DNA of 64,000 bases from VXNE01 sp965206615 (GTDB lineage: Bacteria > Pseudomonadota > Gammaproteobacteria > Pseudomonadales > Azotimanducaceae). The DNA lies in contig CBDBKI010000005.1 in the NCBI GenBank assembly GCA_965206615.1, positions 434,001-498,000 of the forward strand, written 5' to 3'. Below, piece after piece: positions 17,939 to 25,914 of the stretch (its first letter is position 1; each line of letters begins with the position of its first letter). The notes under the pieces are model-generated. The model saw nothing but the letters and a program-made list of their open reading frames with translations. It had not been told where the DNA came from and made no database searches. The position numbers and the translations under genes are program-made.

Positions 17939-18002
17939 TAGCGCGACCTTGCGGTCGCGTTGGAAGTTTCGCTGGCGCGAAACTTCTACGGCGCAAGCTC
18001 CT
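17939..18002. repeat. REP-like palindromic repeat, copy 2 (inverted)
   Basis: This is the reverse complement of the repeat at 885-948, differing by two substitutions in a loop and one inserted G in the other loop. Both hairpin stems are intact. It begins right after the stop codon of the PIN gene, so it is its likely transcription terminator. Confidence 0.85.
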
Positions 18003-18444
18003 AGGTCGCGCAGACGGATCGGGTCACCAGGCGCCGGTTGCTCGCCCGCGAGTAGATCCTGCCTCTCGGGCGATCGATGATCTCCTTGTTCTTGAAATCC
18101 GACTTGAGCGCTTCGTCCCGCGTGTAGAGAAGGCGTGTGCCGCTTGCCCTCGCCAACGCCAGCACGTGCGAGTCGTTCGAGCGTAGATCGGATCGCCCCG
18201 ACAGCGCCTGTTCGTCCTCGGCGAACCCTTCGTGCGGGATGAGTCTCGCCCTGCCCGCTCGGACGTAGTCGAGCAGTTTCCGCTTCAGATGGGGCGAGCG
18301 TTCGACTTCGGCGCCGAGTCTGCCCCCGGTCGAATAGACAAGCGTCCCACCGCGTTGCAGCCACGCGTGGATTGGCGCTGCATCTGCGGTGGCGGGAACC
18401 GCAAGCAAGTCTCCGAAGGTGGACGCGTCCGCTATGAGGCACAC
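18001..18444 (-). CDS. PIN-domain nuclease-like protein
   Basis: 147 residues from a GTG at 18444; the longer frame would overlap the ATPase gene. PIN-type acidic residues are D6 (CLIADAS), D91 (SNDSHVLALA), D110 (LLYTRDEAL) and D116, with E46 or E49 as the second-strand candidate. PIN proteins are Mg2+-dependent RNases, commonly toxins or defence effectors. The start is 10 bp after the stop of an ABC-type ATPase, so the pair is one operon. The basic tail (RPRGRIYSRASNRRLVTR) could bind nucleic acid. Confidence 0.75.
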   Translation of the reverse strand: MCLIADASTFGDLLAVPATADAAPIHAWLQRGGTLVYSTGGRLGAEVERSPHLKRKLLDYVRAGRARLIPHEGFAEDEQALSGRSDLRSNDSHVLALARASGTRLLYTRDEALKSDFKNKEIIDRPRGRIYSRASNRRLVTRSVCAT

Positions 18445-18454
18445 GGCAGCAGCC

Positions 18455-19783
18455 TCAATCGGTGAATCCAAGCAACCCGTCCGTCTCCCTGGAGAAGAAC
18501 TCCCGGTATGCCGAAGGCGCATCGTGCAGGTTGCCGTCTGCGTCCAGCGACAGGTTGTGTATCGTCACCGAGTTGCCACGCGGCTCGAAGTAGAGAATCG
18601 ACACGTCGTCGGGCGCGATCCGCTTCTTGCGCACGCAGATGCGGACACGGTCGACGATGTAGTCGCTGTGGGTCTCGATCAGGAATTGGTTGCGCTGCTT
18701 TTTTGCGGAATGGACGAACAGGCTAGCGAGTGCGGCCTGTCCGCGTGGGTGGAGGTGGACCTCGGGCTGCTGCAGCAGGAAGGTCCGGCTGCCCGTGCCG
18801 GGGTGCATCACGTCGACCAGGATCGGCAGGATCTGGCTCACTCCGTAACCGACATCCATGAGGTTGGCGTGTGGTCCGGTTCGCACCTTGACCTGCAACT
18901 GGAACGGGTCGCTCATCTGGCTGCCGTGTCGCTTGACCTTCACGTCCGAAAACATGCCGGACTCGCGGCCGAATGCGACGAGGTCGCCCTGGAGTTCGTT
19001 CCAGTGCGGTCTGTCGGTGCGATCCAGTCGCATCATCAGCATCGGCACATGCGCGCCCTCCGAGGACGGCATCTCGCCGACCGGGTTGTAGGTCCGCGCG
19101 GGCTTCGAGCGAAGAGGCGCGCTGGGGACAAGATTCGGCGGGGGCGGGCAAAGTGTCTCGGAGAGAAACCAGGCGTTCCCCGTGCGGTCCGGGAAAAGTC
19201 CTTTCAAATAGTCGACGATCACGTCCAACCCGGGCTCTTGGACACCATGGACGAACATTCCCTCCCCGATCCGGAAGAACTGGAATGGCAGGTCCATCGA
19301 TGCCTCGTGGTCGGGGATTCGCCATACGGTCCGACCGGTCGGGCCGGCTCCGATCTCCAGAAAGTCGGTGCCCCCGAAGTCCCACCTGAACGCGGACACA
19401 TGCGGCTGCGACCCTTCTTCGGAGAATGCGATCCACAACTCGAACGAAGAGACGTTCGATTCCCTCGCGTCTATCGTGAATCCGAGCTTGAACTCGTCTC
19501 CGCGCCCCTTGGGCCCACGCCGCGAGCGGACGATGTCCCGGAAGGATCCCATGAGAAAAGGCTCCTCATTGAAGTCGGGCTGCAAGGAGGAGCGCCCGAA
19601 GGGAGTGAGCACTTCCGACAGAATGCGGTGGCAGGCGAGGAAGGTGGACTTCCCCGTGCTGTTCTCGCCGACGAGCAGGGTAATCGGGCGCAGTCGACCG
19701 GACTGCGCCCCCTCGAAACAGCGCACGTCCTGCACGATCAGATCCTGCACACGATTCACCGCCCCTGCTCCATCGGGAACCAC
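18455..19783 (-). CDS. ABC/SMC-type AAA ATPase (OLD-like, DUF3696-type)
   Basis: 442 residues from a GTG at 19783, chosen for the GAGGGG ribosome site five bases upstream; an earlier start at 19870 is poorer. It has Walker A GENSTGKST (39-47), the signature VGYGVSQILPI, a Walker B of the type LLQQPEVHLHP and the switch histidine in IETHSDYIVDRVR. The tail AYREFFSRETDGLLGF resembles DUF3696 ends. Unlike OLD nucleases it has no TOPRIM domain; the downstream PIN gene may supply the nuclease. Related ATPase-nuclease pairs defend against phage, which is the best guess here. Confidence 0.8.
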   Translation of the reverse strand: MVPDGAGAVNRVQDLIVQDVRCFEGAQSGRLRPITLLVGENSTGKSTFLACHRILSEVLTPFGRSSLQPDFNEEPFLMGSFRDIVRSRRGPKGRGDEFKLGFTIDARESNVSSFELWIAFSEEGSQPHVSAFRWDFGGTDFLEIGAGPTGRTVWRIPDHEASMDLPFQFFRIGEGMFVHGVQEPGLDVIVDYLKGLFPDRTGNAWFLSETLCPPPPNLVPSAPLRSKPARTYNPVGEMPSSEGAHVPMLMMRLDRTDRPHWNELQGDLVAFGRESGMFSDVKVKRHGSQMSDPFQLQVKVRTGPHANLMDVGYGVSQILPILVDVMHPGTGSRTFLLQQPEVHLHPRGQAALASLFVHSAKKQRNQFLIETHSDYIVDRVRICVRKKRIAPDDVSILYFEPRGNSVTIHNLSLDADGNLHDAPSAYREFFSRETDGLLGFTD

Positions 19784-19916
19784 CAAAGCCCCTCGTGGGC
19801 GCGATTGGCGCGCCAGCAATTTGGCGTGACCGAGAGTATCACGCGGGTTTGCTTGCCCTCCGCCCGGCAATTCGACAGACTCGGGACCTGCCCTTACCTA
19901 ATTGGAGCGGCGTGCG

Positions 19917-21110
19917 ATGCACTGGCTGGCGGCTGATCGGGTCCCTCGCGAGAGCGGCGGGGTGACGGACGGGCTGGAACGGGGTTCGGGAGGGGGCCCC
20001 GCGCGGAGAGTGCGGCACGTTGCGCGCGTAGCGGCCCTCGCGGCGACCCTGGCCGCCGCCACGTCGCTGTCCGGAGCGGGTGTCGTTCCGTCTCCGGGGA
20101 CGACCGTCGAGCTCGGCCCGGCGGCTCCGACCTGGTTTGTCAGCAAGAGCGTCCTCGGGGCGGGCTTCGTGTTCGATGCGGCCGACGGCGAGATGCAGGG
20201 CACGCTGTCGCTTACTCCGTGGACGCCGACCGTGCGCCGCCACGCCGGGCGTGGCGAGATCTACGCCGCGGAGACGCACTTCAGTCGCACTTACGGCGGC
20301 GAGCGCACGGACGTGCTGCGGGTGTACGCCCACAACACGCTGTCGCCGGTCGGGGAAGTTCCGATCCCGAACAAGATGACCGCCGTGCATCGGCACTACC
20401 TCGCCCTCCTGTCCGGCGGGCGTTACGTGACGGTGTTCAACATGACCCCCGCCCAGTCCGTGACCGTGGTCGACGCGGAGAACCGGAGTTTCGTCGGCGA
20501 GATCTCCACGCCCGGTTGCGCGACTACGCTTCCTGCCGGCGAGCGCGGGTTCCTGATGATGTGCGGCGACGGCACGCTGCAGTGGATCGGTCTGGACGAG
20601 AACGGCGCCGAAGCGGCGCGCGTACGCACGGAGCCCTTCTTCTCCGTCGAGGACGACCCGCTCTTCGACCAGCCGACGCAGACGAGCGCCGGCTGGCAGT
20701 TCACGACTTTTGCGGGACTGACCCGGGAAGCCGTGGTCGAGGACGGGCAGATCTCGGTCGGCGAGTCGTGGTCGCTGCTGGGCGAGGGAGACGAAGGCTG
20801 GCGCCCGGGCGGTAACCAGCCCGCGACGTTCGATGCGGGCCTCGACCTGCTCGTGACCCTGATGCACCAGGGCGGCGCGGATACGCAGGACGACGCCGGA
20901 CCCGAGGCCTGGCTCCACCATCGGGCCACGCAACGTCGCATCGGGCGGATCAAGTTCGATGAACCGGCGTCGGCGGTGCTCGTCGTGCAAGGGGACGAGC
21001 CGCTGTTGCTGGCCGCCGTCGGCGCGGGCGTGCAGGTGTACGAGTTGCGCACCGGGCGTCGCCAGCGCACCGTCGAAGGTGCCGGCGGCGGCGCGCTGCT
21101 GCGCTATTGA
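19917..21110 (+). CDS. mauB: Methylamine/aromatic-amine dehydrogenase heavy chain
   Basis: 397 residues from the ATG at 19917, with a signal peptide around RHVARVAALAATLAAATSLS. The mature part is a seven-bladed propeller typical of TTQ amine dehydrogenase heavy chains, including WRPGGNQPATFDAGLDLL, LMHQGGADTQ and the closing EPLLLAAVGAGVQVYELRTG. In the periplasm it forms an alpha2-beta2 complex with the light chain encoded downstream, which oxidises primary amines to aldehyde and ammonia. First gene of a tight operon (gap of 7 bp to mauE). Whether methylamine or aromatic amines are the substrate is not decidable by eye. Confidence 0.85.
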   Translation: MHWLAADRVPRESGGVTDGLERGSGGGPARRVRHVARVAALAATLAAATSLSGAGVVPSPGTTVELGPAAPTWFVSKSVLGAGFVFDAADGEMQGTLSLTPWTPTVRRHAGRGEIYAAETHFSRTYGGERTDVLRVYAHNTLSPVGEVPIPNKMTAVHRHYLALLSGGRYVTVFNMTPAQSVTVVDAENRSFVGEISTPGCATTLPAGERGFLMMCGDGTLQWIGLDENGAEAARVRTEPFFSVEDDPLFDQPTQTSAGWQFTTFAGLTREAVVEDGQISVGESWSLLGEGDEGWRPGGNQPATFDAGLDLLVTLMHQGGADTQDDAGPEAWLHHRATQRRIGRIKFDEPASAVLVVQGDEPLLLAAVGAGVQVYELRTGRRQRTVEGAGGGALLRY

Positions 21111-21117
21111 GGAGCGG

Positions 21118-21654
21118 GTGGACGGCTCTCCGATGCTGGCCGCGGCAGCGGGTTTCGCCCTGCTGCTGGGGGTGGCGGCGTGGCGCAAAGTCCGCGACAT
21201 CGGGGCTTTCGAAGCGATCCTCGCGGACTATCGACTGCTGCCCGAGCTTCTCATGCGCCCGGCGGCGATCGCCACTCCCGCGGTGGAGGGCGCGCTGGCC
21301 GCGGCATGGGTGGTCGCTCCTTGGCAACCGGACGCGGCACTGGTGGCGGGGCTTGGCACGGCCGGACTCATGCTCGGGTACGGACTGGCCATGACGACGA
21401 ACCTGGCGCGCGGCAGATCGTGGATAGATTGCGGCTGCGGCGGCGGCGAAGAGCTTTCGTGGGTACTCGTGGGACGCAACGTCGTCCTCGCGATGCTGGC
21501 GCTCGGTCCCCTGGCCATCGCCGAGGCGGGCACTCCGCACTGGGGCGATCTCGCGACGTCGGTGCCGGTCCTGGCCGTCGCTGCGGGTCTCTACTTCGCG
21601 ACGGGCGCGCTGCTGGCCAATGTCGCGGCCATGCGGGTCTGGACCGAGGAGTGA
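21118..21654 (+). CDS. mauE: Methylamine utilisation membrane protein MauE
   Basis: 178 residues from a GTG at 21118 with GAGGAGCGG just upstream. It is a DoxX-like four-to-five-helix membrane protein: LLPELLMRPAAIATPAVEG, GLMLGYGLAMTTNLARGRS and the conserved WIDCGCGG loop with paired cysteines. MauE works with MauD to form the many disulfides of the TTQ light chain during export. It lies between mauB and mauD as in known mau and aau clusters. Confidence 0.9.
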   Translation: MDGSPMLAAAAGFALLLGVAAWRKVRDIGAFEAILADYRLLPELLMRPAAIATPAVEGALAAAWVVAPWQPDAALVAGLGTAGLMLGYGLAMTTNLARGRSWIDCGCGGGEELSWVLVGRNVVLAMLALGPLAIAEAGTPHWGDLATSVPVLAVAAGLYFATGALLANVAAMRVWTEE

Positions 21655-21656
21655 TC

Positions 21657-22286
21657 ATGACGGCGGTCCTCGCGCTCGACATACTGCTCTGGCTGCTGGT
21701 GGGATTGCTGACCGTCGCCGTGCTCGCGCTGGCGCGCCAGGTCGGCGTGCTGAACCAGCGGGTCGCGCCGGCGGGAGCGCTGACCCCGACGCGCGGGCCG
21801 AAGATGGGCGAACTGACGGAAGCCGTGGACGCCGAGGACCTGGCCGGCCGGCCGGTCAGCATCGGCGGCCCGGACCACGCGGCGAATACCCTGGTCCTGT
21901 TTATTTCCCCGACCTGTCCGGTGTGCAAGTCGCTGTTGCCGGCGGCGAAATCCCTCGCGGCGGCGGAAGAGCTGCAGCTGGTGTTCGCCAGTGACGGCTT
22001 CGACGCCGCGCGCCATCGGGCGTTCGCCGGGGACGCCGGCATCGGCCGGTTTCCGTACGTGCTCTCCGAGGCCCTCGGGATCCGCTACGGCGTCAGCCGC
22101 CTGCCGTTCGCCGTGCTGATCGGCGACGACGGAGTACTGCGCGGGCGGGGCCTCGTCAACACCCGCGAGCACCTCGAGAGCCTGCTGGAGTCATGGCGTA
22201 GCGGAGTCGCGACGCTGCAGGACTACGTCCTGGGAGTACAGGGGGTCGGCGAGTTCGACCCTGGCATCACGAAGGAGATGCAATGA
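21657..22286 (+). CDS. mauD: Thioredoxin-like methylamine dehydrogenase accessory protein MauD
   Basis: 209 residues. An N-terminal membrane anchor (LLWLLVGLLTVAVLALA) is followed by a thioredoxin fold with C87-P-V-C90 in FISPTCPVCKSLL. MauD is the periplasmic disulfide oxidoreductase needed for light-chain folding. Its start is 2 bp after the mauE stop, and its stop overlaps the mauA start by 4 bp (ATGA), so translation is coupled. Confidence 0.92.
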   Translation: MTAVLALDILLWLLVGLLTVAVLALARQVGVLNQRVAPAGALTPTRGPKMGELTEAVDAEDLAGRPVSIGGPDHAANTLVLFISPTCPVCKSLLPAAKSLAAAEELQLVFASDGFDAARHRAFAGDAGIGRFPYVLSEALGIRYGVSRLPFAVLIGDDGVLRGRGLVNTREHLESLLESWRSGVATLQDYVLGVQGVGEFDPGITKEMQ

Positions 22287-22933
22287 ACGACACAAACATC
22301 CCGAGTGGCTTGCCGCGCCGATCCGGGAGCGCAAGCGCAGTTCTCACACGATGGTTCGATGCCGCAACGCGGCGCGGCACCACCGGACTCGCCGAGCACA
22401 CGTCGCGGCGGGGCTTTCTCGGCCGCATCGGCGGCGTGCTGGCCGGCGCCGGTGCCCTGCCGCTCCTGCCCGTGGAACGGGCGTTCGGGGCGGAGGAGGC
22501 TGCGCAAGCGCCGATGCCGGAGGGGGATGCCCCGGAGGTGGCCGGCCTCACCGAGTTCGGCGATCCCAGGAGTTGCGACTACTGGCGCTATTGCGGCCTC
22601 GGCGGCACGCTCTGCGCGTGCTGCGGCGGCACGGAGAGCAGTTGCCCGCCCGGTGCGGAGATGTCGCCGATCACGTGGGTCGGCACCTGCCGCAATCCGG
22701 TGGACGACAAGCAGTACCTGATCTCCTACAACGACTGCTGCGGCAAGGCGGTCTGTCCGCGCTGTTTCTGCCATCGCAGCGAAGGCGCGAAGCCGGTCTA
22801 CTTCCCGAGCAAGAGCAACAACATCCTGTGGTGCTTTGGCACGCAGAGTCATGCCTACCACTGTACCCTCGCGGCCGTGCTCGGCGAGGCGCCGGAGAAC
22901 GGGGCAGGCGCGGAGGCGGAAGCTACCGGATGA
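22283..22933 (+). CDS. mauA: Methylamine/aromatic-amine dehydrogenase light chain (TTQ subunit)
   Basis: 216 residues. A Tat signal with RRGFLGRIGG (42-51) precedes the cysteine-rich mature chain beginning CDYWRYCGLGGTLCACCGG. The two tryptophans that become the tryptophan tryptophylquinone cofactor are W132 (ITWVGTC) and W183 (NNILWCFG); their spacing of 51 equals that of Trp57 and Trp108 in the Paracoccus enzyme. Cysteines DCCGKAVCPRCFC and YHCT complete the disulfide set. The substrate amine is oxidised at this subunit. The stop overlaps the next start by 4 bp. The acid-rich tail EAPENGAGAEAEATG is an extension. Confidence 0.93.
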   Translation: MNDTNIPSGLPRRSGSASAVLTRWFDAATRRGTTGLAEHTSRRGFLGRIGGVLAGAGALPLLPVERAFGAEEAAQAPMPEGDAPEVAGLTEFGDPRSCDYWRYCGLGGTLCACCGGTESSCPPGAEMSPITWVGTCRNPVDDKQYLISYNDCCGKAVCPRCFCHRSEGAKPVYFPSKSNNILWCFGTQSHAYHCTLAAVLGEAPENGAGAEAEATG

Positions 22934-23463
22934 CGTCTGGCCGTCCGCCGGGTCGATGGCTGGGAGTGCGATGGGGAATGGACCCGCTTTGGGGCGCTCG
23001 CGGTCGGCTGGTGGGCATGGTGCTCGGCGTCGGCGTCGGCGCAGTCGCCTTCGCAACGCCGCCCGCCTACGAGGACGGCGCGCAGACTCCGGCGGAACGC
23101 GCCGCTGCCCGCTTCGACTATCTGCTGCACTGCTCCGGCTGCCACCGGCCCGACGGCGCCAGTGCGCCGCCGGACGTGCCGTCTCTGCTGGGGCCGATCG
23201 GCGCAATCGTGGCCACGCCCGCGGGCCGCGAGTACATCGCCCGCGTACCCGAGGTGGCTCAGTCGCCACTCGACGACGACGCGCTCGCACGGCTGCTCAA
23301 CTGGGTGCTTCAGGAGTTCAGCGCCGAGACACTGCCGGCCGGCTTCCGCCCCCTGGAGGCCGAGGAAGTCGGCGCGGCCCGTACCCGCGTATTGAAGGAT
23401 CCGCTTCGAACACGGGCCGCAATCGCCGGGCAATACGCGCCGCACAGCGATAACACGCGGTAG
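22930..23463 (+). CDS. Monohaem cytochrome c, likely electron acceptor of the amine dehydrogenase
   Basis: 177 residues from the ATG at 22930, overlapping mauA by 4 bp. A signal/anchor (GMVLGVGVGAVAFA) is followed by one haem site C68-S-G-C71-H72 in LLHCSGCHRPDG. In other mau clusters this position holds amicyanin (mauC) or a small cytochrome; MauG, which makes TTQ, has two haems and is about twice this size, so this is not MauG. Its coupling to mauA suggests it carries electrons from TTQ to the respiratory chain. Confidence 0.8.
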   Translation: MTSGRPPGRWLGVRWGMDPLWGARGRLVGMVLGVGVGAVAFATPPAYEDGAQTPAERAAARFDYLLHCSGCHRPDGASAPPDVPSLLGPIGAIVATPAGREYIARVPEVAQSPLDDDALARLLNWVLQEFSAETLPAGFRPLEAEEVGAARTRVLKDPLRTRAAIAGQYAPHSDNTR

Positions 23464-23494
23464 ACCATGCCGGAGAACCCCTCTCTTGGACGGG

Positions 23495-24448
23495 TCACCG
23501 CATCGGTAGAGGCGTGCCCACGCTGCTCTCCCGCGCCTTGCGGTACGCGAGCTCCGCGAGCGCCAGGTCGGCCAGCGGCGGGCCACGGAAGATGAAGGCG
23601 GTACGCTCGGCTTGTTTCTGCCGCCCGGGGATCTCGCCCGCGAGCACGGCATGCAGGTCCCCGTCGAAGCTCTCCGGGTCGATGAGGGGTTGGGTGAGGT
23701 CGTCGGTGACGATACGGTCGAAGGCTCCCAGGCTGTCCCTGTGCCATGGCGCCACGAAATCGGTCACGGCGGCGAAGGCGCCCGGTTTCAGTCCGCGCGC
23801 GTCCAGGAACGGTGGGGTGTCCGTGGAAAGCGTCACGGTCGTGACGACAAGATCCGCGCCCTCGATGGCATCCTGACCCGTCGCGCTCGCCACGGCGCGC
23901 AGACCCCGTTCCTCGCCTGCCGCGCAGAGCGTGTCCCGGTTGGCGGCGCCGCGCCCGAACGCCCGCATCTCCGCGAGCGGGAAACGGTCCGCGAAGGCAC
24001 GCAGGTGCGCTCTCGCCTGCACGCCGCAGCCGATGAACGCGATGGAAGAAGCATCGGGGTTGGCGAGCCTGGACGCGGCGAGGGCGCTCAGGCCCGCAGT
24101 GCGCACGGCGGTGATCCAGTTGCCGTCCATCACCGCGAGGGGCAAGCCCGTGTTGCTGTCGAGTACGGTTACGGTGGCGTTGATCTGGGGAAGACCGCGG
24201 TCGGGATTCGCCGGGTTCAGGACGAGCGACTTCACTGCCATTACGGGGGGGTCGTCCACCGCGGCGACTCCGGCCATCAGGTAACGACCGTCCGGCAGGG
24301 TGACCGACGTCTTCGACGGCGTCCAGAGCGACGCTTCGCCCTCCCGCCGAACGAGGTGCTCCAGGCTCTCGACTACTTCGTCGGTGTGGATGGGAAGTCG
24401 ACTCAGGTCGGCTTCATCAAGATAGAGGAACGGGGGTCTGTCCGGCAT
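23495..24448 (-). CDS. Ornithine cyclodeaminase / mu-crystallin family protein
   Basis: 317 residues from the ATG at 24448, which has a perfect AGGAGG eight bases upstream. Family motifs are the N-terminal LPDGRYLMAGVAAVDDPPVMAVK region with the substrate lysine, the stretch TAVRTAGLSALAASRLANP and the Rossmann segment IAFIGCGVQARAHLRAF. Members deaminate ornithine to proline, reduce ketimines or act on alanine. It is convergent with the mau operon's last gene, 32 bp away. A role in handling amine nitrogen would fit, but this is inference. Confidence 0.85.
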   Translation of the reverse strand: MPDRPPFLYLDEADLSRLPIHTDEVVESLEHLVRREGEASLWTPSKTSVTLPDGRYLMAGVAAVDDPPVMAVKSLVLNPANPDRGLPQINATVTVLDSNTGLPLAVMDGNWITAVRTAGLSALAASRLANPDASSIAFIGCGVQARAHLRAFADRFPLAEMRAFGRGAANRDTLCAAGEERGLRAVASATGQDAIEGADLVVTTVTLSTDTPPFLDARGLKPGAFAAVTDFVAPWHRDSLGAFDRIVTDDLTQPLIDPESFDGDLHAVLAGEIPGRQKQAERTAFIFRGPPLADLALAELAYRKARESSVGTPLPMR

Positions 24449-24529
24449 GCAGGCGCCTCCTGCCGCGGATTGTCGCACCGATCGCGGCGTGCTCCGGCAC
24501 GATGTGGCGTGCGGGATTCCATGACGGCG

Positions 24530-25720
24530 TCAGGCGATGTCGGTACCTTCGGCGAGTATGGACAGATACGCGTCGTAGGCGAAGAGCCGACCGCGACGTT
24601 TTCCGGTGACTTCTCGGGCAATTCCGTGGCGCGCGAGCATCTCCATTGCCGAGGCCGCGGCCTGGAAGGACAGCCCGGTGTCCTCGCAGGCGACCGGCAA
24701 CGACAGGATGGGCCGCGCCTTGAGCGCGTCATGCATGCGCAACGCGGAGCCGAGCCTGCGTCCTCCATGCTCCGCAAGCCGGTCGCGATCGTCCTGGAAG
24801 ATGGTGGACAGCCGTTCCGCAGTGGAGAGGGCGGCTCCGGCGGTCACCCGCACCCCCTCGAGGAAGAACGCGAGCCAGGACTCCCAGTCGCCGGTGAGAC
24901 GCACGCGGTTCAGCAGGTCGTAATACATGGTGCGGTGCTGCTTGAAGAACAGGCTGAGGTACAGCAATGGCTCTCGCAGCACGCCGGCATCGTAAAGCAG
25001 GAGGGTGATGAGCAGCCGTCCAACACGCCCGTTGCCATCCAGGAACGGGTGAATGGTTTCGAACTGCACGTGTGCCAGTGCCGCTCGAGCCAGATCGGGA
25101 AGACCGTCGTCCTGCGCGTTGAAGAATCGCTCGAGTGCGGTCATGCAGTCCGGGATCGCCGTGTGGGGTGGGGGTACGAACGCGGCGTTGCCGGGCCGGG
25201 TACCGCCGATCCAGTTTTGCGAAGCGCGGAAGTCTCCCGGCATCTTCGAACTGCCGCGTCCCTTGGAGAGGAGCACCCCATGGATCTCGCGCAGCAGGCG
25301 AATGGAGGGGGGCAGGCCTTCCTGGAGCAGGCGCAGGCCGTGTTCGAGGGCGGCCACGTAATTGGAGACTTCCACGACGTCGTCCAGGGGTACGCCCGGC
25401 GCCTGCTCGAGCTCGTAGAACAGCAGGTCGGAGACGGACGACTGCGTTCCCTCGATCTGGGAGGAAAGCACGGCTTCCTTGCGGACGTAGGCGTACAGAA
25501 AGAGAGCTCTGTCCGGAAGATGCCGCGCGACGCCGTCGAGACGCCCGAGCGCCAGTACGGCGGCTTCGAGCGCCTGCTGTAGCGTGCCGTCCATGGCCAG
25601 GGGAGGGTTTGGCGGCAGAGGCGCCGGTACAAACGCCCGGACCTGCTCACCCACGACAGTGGTGGCTTCGTAGCTGCCTTGGTCGTCCCGGAGCACTTGC
25701 AACTCCCGACTAATGGTCAT
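24530..25720 (-). CDS. Fic-domain AMPylase-type protein with C-terminal winged helix
   Basis: 396 residues. The Fic core is HPFLDGNGRVGR (H224 to R235). The N-terminal inhibitory helix motif S86-x-x-x-E90-G91 (SSQIEG) marks it as self-inhibited class II. A DUF4172-like leader (LDGVARHLPDRALFLYAYVRKEAVL) and a C-terminal winged-helix segment (LPVACEDTGLSFQAAASAMEML) complete it. Fic proteins transfer AMP to target hydroxyls. The AT-rich palindromes just upstream of its start suggest autoregulation through the winged helix. Confidence 0.9.
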   Translation of the reverse strand: MTISRELQVLRDDQGSYEATTVVGEQVRAFVPAPLPPNPPLAMDGTLQQALEAAVLALGRLDGVARHLPDRALFLYAYVRKEAVLSSQIEGTQSSVSDLLFYELEQAPGVPLDDVVEVSNYVAALEHGLRLLQEGLPPSIRLLREIHGVLLSKGRGSSKMPGDFRASQNWIGGTRPGNAAFVPPPHTAIPDCMTALERFFNAQDDGLPDLARAALAHVQFETIHPFLDGNGRVGRLLITLLLYDAGVLREPLLYLSLFFKQHRTMYYDLLNRVRLTGDWESWLAFFLEGVRVTAGAALSTAERLSTIFQDDRDRLAEHGGRRLGSALRMHDALKARPILSLPVACEDTGLSFQAAASAMEMLARHGIAREVTGKRRGRLFAYDAYLSILAEGTDIA

Positions 25721-25737
25721 CGCGAAATAACGCAGGC

Positions 25738-25773
25738 CCTTATTTCATTTTAAGGCTCTAAAATAAAATAAGG
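25738..25773. promoter_or_regulatory. AT-rich palindrome upstream of fic (operator candidate 1)
   Basis: CCTTATTTCATTTTA and TAAAATAAAATAAGG are inverted arms of 15 bp with one mismatch, separated by six bases, 18 bp upstream of the fic start. In this GC-rich region the A/T run is striking. It may serve as both promoter and operator. Confidence 0.65.
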
Positions 25774-25821
25774 AAGTGCTGCGGTCGACTGGAAGCCCGA
25801 TAGAGTGGACATCTGGGCGCC

Positions 25822-25852
25822 CTATTTCAATTTTCGCCTTAAAACGAAATAG
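25822..25852. promoter_or_regulatory. AT-rich palindrome upstream of fic (operator candidate 2)
   Basis: An imperfect inverted repeat CTATTTCAATTTT and AAAACGAAATAG. The half-site GAAATA/TATTTC also occurs at 25724, 25741 and 25863, giving five copies in about 150 bp between the fic and hydrolase genes. Confidence 0.55.
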
Positions 25853-25914
25853 CTCGCCGGGCTATTTCGCGTCCGGAAACAGCGCCATGGCCCGCCTGGA
25901 TGCCGCGGTCGCGC

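Noticed and set aside
22930..23463. Cytochrome as MauG
   Set aside because: It has a single CxxCH and 177 residues, whereas MauG has two haem sites and about 350 residues.
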